A stretch of 11,966 nt of DNA from Limiplasma sp045538465 (GTDB taxonomy: Bacteria; Bacillota; Clostridia; Christensenellales; Aristaeellaceae). The position numbers and the translations under genes were made by a program. A model generated the notes under the pieces. It searched no databases. It had not been told where the DNA came from and saw nothing but the letters and a program-made list of their open reading frames with translations. The stretch is from assembly GCA_045538465.1 (NCBI GenBank), contig JAZSRK010000015.1:1-11966 (forward strand). The letters run 5' to 3'. Each line of letters starts with the position of its first letter. Position 1 is the stretch's first letter. This document shows, one piece after another, positions 7,270 through 11,966 of this stretch.

Positions 7270-7305
7270 GCCCCGCAACCGGCTTACCACAGCCGCTTGC
7301 GGGGC
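7270..7305 (+). terminator. Terminator-like hairpin used as the intron insertion site
   Basis: GCCCCGCAA (7270-7278) pairs with TTGCGGGGC (7297-7305). After one mismatch, CGGCT/AGCCG extends the stem towards the loop TACCAC at 7285-7290. The sequence after the stem, ATTCTCATA, is a poor T-tract that runs straight into the group II intron at 7315. Group IIC introns are known to insert just after such terminator stems. Confidence 0.85.
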
Positions 7306-7314
7306 ATTCTCATA

Positions 7315-7927
7315 GTACGCCCGGCATGGGCAACAACTTGGTGGTGAAAGTCCACTACACGCTTGGTAGTAGGAAGTGTTAGCCGAACGGCAAGGGTGTC
7401 CATCGGGAGGTGGAATCTGAAGGAAGCCGCAGGCAAAGTTCCGAGCCGACGAACAGAAACCGTATATAAGGCGGGGCAGAGCGGACGAGGCTGCTATACA
7501 AGTCGAAGTCCAATACTACACAGGACTCTGTCAGCGTAAATGCGGCGGCTACATGGAATGAAGGTTGTTGCACCTTATCCGGGGAGATCTGGGTGGAACG
7601 CTCTGATAGGAGTAACCCTCATCGAGAGGTGAGATTGAACATCCAGAACATAGTACCGAGGAAGCTGGTGAAAGCCGGTAGAGGGAAGGAACGGGCGGTT
7701 GAAGACGAGTGAGATGTAGAGAATACACTGCAATGATAGCAGTTGCTCGAATGAGGTTATCCATCCGAGGATAGGCGAGAGGTCGAAGGTAGGATGGAAA
7801 CGCTGAGCAGTGTACACTTGAATAAGGGAAACCTACGGCATACTTGGCTTCAACTGAACCGCCGTGTGCCGAACGGTACGCACGGTGGTGTGGGAGGACG
7901 GGGGTTAACCACCCCCTCCTACCCGAT
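7315..7927 (+). mobile_element. Group IIC intron without an intron-encoded protein
   Basis: A self-splicing ribozyme and retroelement. The 5' end GTACGCCCGGCATGGG corresponds to the class IIC start (as in the Oceanobacillus iheyensis intron, GUGUGCCCGGCAUGGG), except that the usual GTGYG is GTACG. Domain I landmarks follow, such as AAGGGTGTCC near 7394 and GGAATCTGAAGGAAGC near 7412. Domain III/IV junction motifs (CCGGGGAGATCTGG near 7579, CATAGTACCGAGGAAGC near 7649) are also conserved. Domain IV is only about 160 bases, closed by CGGTTGAAG/CTTCAACTG (7696-7704 / 7848-7856), and contains no open reading frame where the reverse transcriptase/maturase normally lies. Domain V and domain VI with a bulged A are intact. 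The 613-base length compares with about 1.8-2 kb for ORF-bearing copies. It lies between converging genes and interrupts neither. Confidence 0.9.
7857..7927 (+). ncRNA. Group IIC intron domains V and VI
   Basis: Domain V (about 7857-7890) has the CGC catalytic triad typical of class IIC at 7860-7862, a GAAC-capped stem (GTGCC/GGTAC) and the closing ACGGTGG strand. Domain VI follows as GGGAGGA-C-GGGGG / CCCCC-TCCT-A-CCC. The unpaired A at 7921 is the likely branch point, 7 bases from the predicted 3' end (GAT, 7927). Both domains look functional. Confidence 0.88.
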
Positions 7928-7946
7928 TGCAATGTAATGCTTTGGT

Positions 7947-8663
7947 TTACCAAGGATATACTTCGCCCTCGTAGGTAATAAACACGGGGGCTTCCTTGTC
8001 GGTGCGGCGGCTTTCGAAGAGCAGACGCATGTTTTCGGCGTGCTCGTAGGGCTCCAGCGGGGCTTTGGCATTGCCTTCGTTGGTGCGCATCCAGCCGGGA
8101 TGCACGCAAAGGATGTTTAGCTTCGGGTCATCCTTAAAGTAGTTGTGCAGGGTCTTGGTGGCCATGTTCAGCGCTGCTTTGGACATACCATAGTCGATAT
8201 AGGTGGTGCGGTAGCAGGCGCCGATGCTGCCAGCCTCGGAGGAAATGTTGACGATCAGTGCGGTGGTCGGGCTCTTTTTGAGCATGGGCATAAAGGCCTT
8301 GATAACACGAAGGGCACCGACTGTAGCCACGTTAAAGGCGGGGCAGATGGTATCTAGATCGAAATCCATCAGTTCTTTGTTGGTATCGGGCGAGGTGGTA
8401 ACGGCGTTGTTGATGATCAGATCGAGGCAGGGAGCGATTTTGGCTGCTTCTTCCGCTGCGGCGTTGACCGATTCGGTGCTGCCGATATCCATGGTCAGAA
8501 TGGTCAGGGTATCCGGGTATTTGGTCTGCAGTTTTTCCAGCGCGGGGGAGGGCTTGCGGATGCAGGCGAAAACATGATCGCCGTTTTCCAGATAGCGCAA
8601 CACAAAGTTGAAGCCCAGCGCCATTTCGCGGCCGGTACCGGTAATGAGTACATATTGCTTCAT
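7947..8663 (-). CDS. Short-chain dehydrogenase/reductase (SDR) family protein
   Basis: Cytoplasmic NAD(P)-dependent oxidoreductase of 238 residues, normal for the classical SDR family; the substrate is unknown. The Rossmann dinucleotide motif is atypical (ITGTGREMALG, residues 7-17) but keeps the glycines. INNAV at 84-88 replaces the usual NNAG. The catalytic set is complete: Ser141 or Ser142 (NISSEAG), Tyr158 and Lys162 (YGMSK), with VHPGWMRT after it. It resembles the CsgA/C-factor-like branch that lacks extra domains. Start ATG 8663 has AGGAGG at about 10 bases; the frame open further upstream to 8912 crosses the promoter and is not used. It is a single-gene unit, ending 20 bases from the group II intron. 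Confidence 0.9.
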   Translation of the reverse strand: MKQYVLITGTGREMALGFNFVLRYLENGDHVFACIRKPSPALEKLQTKYPDTLTILTMDIGSTESVNAAAEEAAKIAPCLDLIINNAVTTSPDTNKELMDFDLDTICPAFNVATVGALRVIKAFMPMLKKSPTTALIVNISSEAGSIGACYRTTYIDYGMSKAALNMATKTLHNYFKDDPKLNILCVHPGWMRTNEGNAKAPLEPYEHAENMRLLFESRRTDKEAPVFITYEGEVYPW

Positions 8664-8717
8664 AGTAAAACGACCTCCTGTGTAATAATGTTGATTTGTG
8701 CACGAGCGATTGCCTTT

Positions 8718-8746
8718 ATCATAGCAAGTTTTGCTTAAAAAGGCAA
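8718..8746 (-). promoter_or_regulatory. Promoter of the SDR gene
   Basis: On the minus strand TTGCCT (8746-8741) and TATGAT (8723-8718) are 17 bases apart. The whole promoter lies inside a nested inverted repeat (8700-8765) with GCACGAGC and GCTCGTGC at its ends. Further upstream are two copies of AAAAACTTCGAA (about 8773-8795). Confidence 0.75.
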
Positions 8747-8816
8747 TGATAAAATCAGCTCGTGCAAACGGGAAAAACTTCGAAAAAACTTCGAAAGATG
8801 CGTGCCATCCAAAGAA

Positions 8817-8849
8817 AAACCGCCGCAGAAAAAACTTCGGCGGCGGTTT
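8817..8849 (-). terminator. Terminator of the xylanase gene
   Basis: Read on the minus strand, AAACCGCCGC pairs perfectly with GCGGCGGTTT over 10 bp around a 13-base loop, then a T-rich tail (TTCTTT) follows. It begins 15 bases after the xylanase stop codon and separates that gene from the SDR promoter. Confidence 0.88.
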
Positions 8850-8863
8850 GGGTCGCGAGGGCA

Positions 8864-10369
8864 TTATGCCAAACGAATGGAGTTCAGGCGCATGCAGGGT
8901 GCACTGAAGCAAAGATAAATGTGCTGGGGAGCCGTTGGCAGCTCAGGCAGGGCGAGAACCGCTTCGCAAGGCTGGTAGCAACGCTCGCAGGTCAAGGCGG
9001 CTATGGGTTCGCTGGTAGGGTCATCCACGGTCACGGTAATGGTTGCGGGGCAAACGCAGGCATAGGTCACCGCCAAGGAGGAGGGCTGCGCCGAAGCACC
9101 GGGGGAATAGCACACCCAACTTTGAGGTACCTGCGTAAACAACATCGGTTTGCCGTCTCTGTCGGGGAAGACCGTTACGCCAGCTGCTTGCGCCATACCG
9201 AAGGCAGCCAGCGGACTTTCCGGCTCCACCAAGAAGCTTTCGCTTTCTGGCGGCAGGGTGCTGGGCAGGTCGATCTCCTCCATGGTCGCAGGGATGCTTT
9301 CATCCAGCAGCGCACCGAAGAAAGCGGGCTTGGGGCGCATGAGACCGTCGAAAAACAGGGGGTAGCTGGGGCCGTTCCAGCCCATCAGCCAGCTGTGGTC
9401 ATCTGCCATGCCCCACATGGTAATGGAATCGATATCCGCACCGGCGCGGCGCAGGCGGCGCATCATGGCAAAATAATCCCGGTAGCGCACAGCCAGCTTC
9501 ATTTGGGCGGCCGGGTCGGCGGTGTTTACCCGCACATCGGTTTCCGTTGCTTGAATGGTCAGCCCCAAAGCAGCATATTCCTTCACCATGGCTTCGTAAT
9601 AGGCAAGATCGGGATAATCCAGCCCGATGTGGGTCTGAAAACCAACGCCGTCGATGGTGCCTTCTGCCAGCAGGCGCTTTACCAACGCAAGCACAGCGGG
9701 TGCCTTGTTGGGCATAGCCATGTTAAAATCGTTGTAATACAGCTTCTGGCCTTGGGCACAGTGCTTGCGTGCTTCTTGAAAGGCGGTAAAAACAAAGCTT
9801 TCGCCCATGATCTCGTACCAAAGGCTTTTGGTGCGGAATAGGTTTGGCGCGTTGTGGTCGGGCTCGATCACCTCGTTGACCACATCCCACGCATATACCA
9901 GCCCCGGCCAGCGGGTGTTGATATAGGTCATTTCATCGGCAATGGAGTTGCGCAGGCGCTGGGTCATGGTCTCAGCACTGCAAAGAGGAGCATCCTCTGC
10001 ATCGCTCCAGCCCTCGGCAAAAAACCAGCGGGGCGTTTGGTTGTGCCACACAAGGGTGTGAAAACGCACTGCCATTTCATTTTTGGCAGCGTAGGTCATC
10101 AACTCGTCCGCTAATTGAAAATGGAATACGGCACGGGTCTCGCTGCCAGAAGCAAGGGTGGCTTCCCGATCCAAAAGCATAACGGGTTTCATGTTGTTTT
10201 CGGCTGTAAGGGAGTTAAAATGTTTGCGCACTACTTGGTCGCACTCCGGGCGGTTGAGCCAGTAAGGGGCAACCGCCACACCGATGCGAAAATCCTCTCG
10301 GTAAAATTCTTTCAGCGAGGGGATCTGGCTGGCATTGTGATCGGCAAGGTATTTCTGATATGCAGACAT
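8864..10369 (-). CDS. GH10 endo-1,4-beta-xylanase, intracellular, with C-terminal accessory domain
   Basis: Glycoside hydrolase family 10 retaining enzyme cleaving beta-1,4-xylan or xylo-oligosaccharides. 501 residues. The TIM barrel covers about 15-365, with NNMKP at 58-62, HTLVWH (104-109), acid/base Glu166 in WDVVNEV, QTHIG (245-249), nucleophile Glu276 in ATETDV (ITELD-like in most members) and MWGMADDHSWL. There is no signal peptide: the protein starts MSAYQKYLADHN, so it should act in the cytoplasm on imported oligosaccharides. Residues about 370-501 form an extra Cys-rich domain ending in IYLCFSAPCMRLNSIRLA, which resembles the end of a CBM6-like beta-sandwich; this is a guess. Start ATG 10369 has AGGAGGT at 8 bases. 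A two-mismatch cre-like sequence (TGTATACGTCCTCA, 10386-10399) lies upstream, weak evidence for carbon-catabolite control. Confidence 0.94.
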   Translation of the reverse strand: MSAYQKYLADHNASQIPSLKEFYREDFRIGVAVAPYWLNRPECDQVVRKHFNSLTAENNMKPVMLLDREATLASGSETRAVFHFQLADELMTYAAKNEMAVRFHTLVWHNQTPRWFFAEGWSDAEDAPLCSAETMTQRLRNSIADEMTYINTRWPGLVYAWDVVNEVIEPDHNAPNLFRTKSLWYEIMGESFVFTAFQEARKHCAQGQKLYYNDFNMAMPNKAPAVLALVKRLLAEGTIDGVGFQTHIGLDYPDLAYYEAMVKEYAALGLTIQATETDVRVNTADPAAQMKLAVRYRDYFAMMRRLRRAGADIDSITMWGMADDHSWLMGWNGPSYPLFFDGLMRPKPAFFGALLDESIPATMEEIDLPSTLPPESESFLVEPESPLAAFGMAQAAGVTVFPDRDGKPMLFTQVPQSWVCYSPGASAQPSSLAVTYACVCPATITVTVDDPTSEPIAALTCERCYQPCEAVLALPELPTAPQHIYLCFSAPCMRLNSIRLA

Positions 10370-10493
10370 GGGTCTGTACCTCCTGTGTATACGTCCTCAC
10401 CGGCATACGAAGCCGGGTGTTTGCTCAATGTATCATAACCCTGCCAAGTTTGCAAGCAGCTATAAAAGAAACAAAAATCGCAGCTGCCCATGG

Positions 10494-10523
10494 AGGACAT
10501 TTGCATAATAGCAAGAATATACT
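10494..10523 (+). promoter_or_regulatory. Possible promoter of the MFS transporter gene
   Basis: TATACT (10518-10523) is a good -10. AGGACA (10494-10499) at 18 bases is a four-out-of-six -35. The 193-base gap also holds the divergent xylanase promoter, for which I see a TATGAT on the minus strand near 10432 but no convincing -35. Confidence 0.45.
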
Positions 10524-10562
10524 TCACGATATGCTTTCAATGCATGGAGGATGAACGAAACG

Positions 10563-11738
10563 ATGAAACGTGGAGAACGAACTTGGGTGACCGTGTTTTT
10601 GCTTTTGTGTATGTGTTTTCTTTCGGCCGTTTTTGCGGTGCAGGGGTCGCTGCTCAGCACCATGATCGAGAAGTTCCAGTTGGATGATGCCCGGCAAGGC
10701 TTAGCCAATACGCTGGCCTTTGGCGGCGGCATCGTAGCGCTGGTAGGCGCATTCTCGATGCAGGGGCGCTGGAAAAAACGTACCCTTGTAAAGGTTTCTG
10801 TACTGATATGCGTTGCGGGCCTATTGCTGATGTGGCTTGCTCCAAACTACGGTCTGTATGTGGCGGCTTGGTTTGTGACGGGTTTTGGTCTGGGGCTGAT
10901 GGATACCCTGCTTTCTGCCTGCATGGCAGATCTATACACCGGCCGCCAAGCCATTACCATGATGTGCATACTGCACACGGCCTATGGCCTGAGCAGCGTA
11001 TTATCGCCCATGGGCTATGCTGCGCTTTTGCAAAACGGTACCGATTGGAAAAACGTTTACTTGATCATAGCAGTCGTTGGGCTTTTGTTGGTACTGGGCG
11101 CGTTGCTTGTGCGCTGGGCAGCTGGTATGAAGGATGGGGAAGCGCTTACCGAAAACAAATTACAGCTTCGGCAGATCCTGCCAGCTTTGCACAAGGGCGG
11201 GCTTTTGTGGCTGACGGCAGCCATATTCTTTCACGGCATTTTCCTGTCGGGGCTCAATACTTGGGCAAACCGCTATGCGGATGCTTTTGGCACAGCGGTC
11301 TCCATTCCTGCGCAGTCCTGCGTGTTTTTAGGTGTTATGCTCTCACGGTTATTGATGCCGTTTTTGCCCATCCGTACAGACCGGTATGTGGTTTCGGCGG
11401 GCTTTCTGGGCAGCGTGGCGCTGGGGATCGGGCTGTTGTTTGCGGATGGTTGGCTGCTTCGCATCATGCTGTGCCTCTCCAGCCTGCTGTTTGGCGCTTT
11501 GATCCCTTGCATCATCACTTTGGGCTGCGAACGGCAGCGGAGCAACACTCTGCTGGTAACAACAGGCATTATGCTGTCGCTGTATTTGGGACAGGCGGTC
11601 TCCTCGCCGCTGGTCGCTGCGCTGGAGACGGCGATCAGCCTGAAGGCCGGTATGGTGTTGCTGACTGCGTGCATGGTGCTGTGCAGCCTGTGTTGTATGG
11701 CAGATAGGGCAGCAGAAAAGCGTCAGTCTGGACAGTGA
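10563..11738 (+). CDS. Major facilitator superfamily (MFS) transporter
   Basis: Secondary transporter of 391 residues with about 12 hydrophobic segments in two halves, joined by a charged central loop (GMKDGEALTENKLQLRQI). Marks are the membrane start TWVTVFLLLCMCFL, SLLSTMIEKFQLDD after the first segment (as in FucP-like sugar carriers), GFGLGLMDTLLSACMADL in the fourth to fifth segments, and GVMLSRLLMPFL in the second half. Substrate is not readable, but its position divergent from an intracellular xylanase suggests an oligosaccharide or xyloside. Two in-frame ATGs are possible: 10551 abuts GGAGG with no spacing, while 10563 lies 12 bases after it and is preferred. The large hairpin at 11748 follows the stop. 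Confidence 0.9.
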   Translation: MKRGERTWVTVFLLLCMCFLSAVFAVQGSLLSTMIEKFQLDDARQGLANTLAFGGGIVALVGAFSMQGRWKKRTLVKVSVLICVAGLLLMWLAPNYGLYVAAWFVTGFGLGLMDTLLSACMADLYTGRQAITMMCILHTAYGLSSVLSPMGYAALLQNGTDWKNVYLIIAVVGLLLVLGALLVRWAAGMKDGEALTENKLQLRQILPALHKGGLLWLTAAIFFHGIFLSGLNTWANRYADAFGTAVSIPAQSCVFLGVMLSRLLMPFLPIRTDRYVVSAGFLGSVALGIGLLFADGWLLRIMLCLSSLLFGALIPCIITLGCERQRSNTLLVTTGIMLSLYLGQAVSSPLVAALETAISLKAGMVLLTACMVLCSLCCMADRAAEKRQSGQ

Positions 11739-11747
11739 TGATGGGGT

Positions 11748-11795
11748 GACGACATGATAAAAGCCGGGCATGCGCCCGACTTTTATCATGTCGTC
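11748..11795. terminator. Long terminator-like hairpin after the MFS gene
   Basis: GACGACATGATAAAAG pairs perfectly over 16 bp with its complement (11780-11795). After a C-A mismatch, CGGGC/GCCCG adds 5 bp around the loop ATGC. The core AAAAG-C-CGGGC...GCCCG-A-CTTTT is a normal bidirectional terminator. The outer 11 bp are an unusual extension, and no T-run follows the full hairpin. Confidence 0.75.
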
Positions 11796-11812
11796 GAAAA
11801 GTCCCGGGAGGT

Positions 11813-11836
11813 GTCGGAGGGTCGTAACCCTCCGAC
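11813..11836. repeat. Perfect hairpin in gene-free 3' region
   Basis: GTCGGAGGGT-CGTA-ACCCTCCGAC, a 10-bp perfect stem with a four-base loop, 17 bases after the long hairpin. A separate structure from the terminator. Confidence 0.8.
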
Positions 11837-11843
11837 TGTGATC

Positions 11844-11966
11844 CGAAACCAGCGACATGTATTGCGGCCCAAATCCGATTACATCGGCTTTGGGCTTCGG
11901 CGCTGCGGAGCCTTTCAGGCTGTCCTCACGCCTCGGTTCGTTTTACTCACCCTTCCGGTGGTTTCG
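11844..11966. other. Unidentified structured element running off the window
   Basis: CGAAACCA (11844-11851) is complementary to TGGTTTCG (11959-11966), the last 8 bases of the window. They enclose a 12-bp hairpin (GCCCAAA-T-CCGAT / ATCGG-C-TTTGGGC, 11867-11895) and a small one (AGCCT-TTC-AGGCT, 11909-11921). No open reading frame of note is present on either strand. It could be an RNA, an interspersed palindromic repeat or part of a small mobile element; I do not recognise it. Confidence 0.5.

Noticed and set aside
7149..7314. DGR template repeat or reverse transcriptase next to the candidate variable region
   Set aside because: I looked for an A-rich near-copy of the WWLRSPG...VRPALW segment and for reverse transcriptase motifs on both strands here and in the rest of the window; none is present.
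7549..8109. Minus-strand 186-codon frame spanning the intron and the end of the SDR gene
   Set aside because: It overlaps domains III-VI of the group II intron and the SDR gene in another frame; such frames are common artefacts opposite conserved intron RNA.
11349..11858. Minus-strand 169-codon frame opposite the MFS gene and the long hairpin
   Set aside because: It is antisense to a clear transporter and its Gln/His/Arg-rich composition is typical of shadow frames; no ribosome site is seen.

Overview
The window (about 52-55% GC by eye) looks like a chromosomal segment of a Gram-positive anaerobe of the class Clostridia, probably gut-associated. The grounds are strong AGGAGG ribosome-binding sites, TTG starts, TTGnnn-17-TAtnnT promoters, a DUF6273 lipoprotein, a group IIC intron and an intracellular GH10 xylanase beside an MFS carrier. 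This placement is inference; no rRNA or taxonomic marker is present.

Layout. (1) 1-1390, minus: glucose-6-phosphate isomerase, cut off at its 3' end by the window edge, with the position of the catalytic glutamate read as glycine. (2) 1619-2554, plus: AEC-family membrane transporter, diverging from pgi, closed by a bidirectional terminator at 2559-2601. (3) 2638-4371, minus: exported 5'-nucleotidase/cyclic phosphodiesterase-type metallophosphoesterase, diverging from (4) 4622-5032, plus: a small lipoprotein of unknown function. Both have TTG starts and near-consensus promoters. (5) 5232-7148, plus: a 638-residue lipoprotein with TPR-like repeats and a C-terminal DUF6273 (C-type-lectin-like) domain. 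(6) 7166-7305: three hairpins with TTGC...GCAA ends, then a terminator. (7) 7315-7927: a group IIC intron with no intron-encoded protein, inserted just after that terminator. (8) 7947-8663, minus: short-chain dehydrogenase/reductase. (9) 8864-10369, minus: intracellular GH10 xylanase with an extra C-terminal domain, diverging from (10) 10563-11738, plus: MFS transporter. (11) 11739-11966: a gene-free, strongly self-complementary stretch running off the window.

How it fits together. Most genes appear to be single transcription units with their own promoter and terminator. The xylanase and MFS carrier plausibly form an uptake-and-hydrolysis pair for xylo-oligosaccharides. The most interesting part is 7002-7927. 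The end of the DUF6273 lipoprotein has the codon pattern expected of a diversity-generating retroelement (DGR) variable region: pyrimidine-ending codons at exposed positions inside an invariant WWLRSPG...VRPALW frame. It is followed at once by GC-rich hairpins and then by an ORF-less group IIC intron. No reverse transcriptase and no template repeat are in the window, so both elements would need an enzyme supplied from elsewhere.
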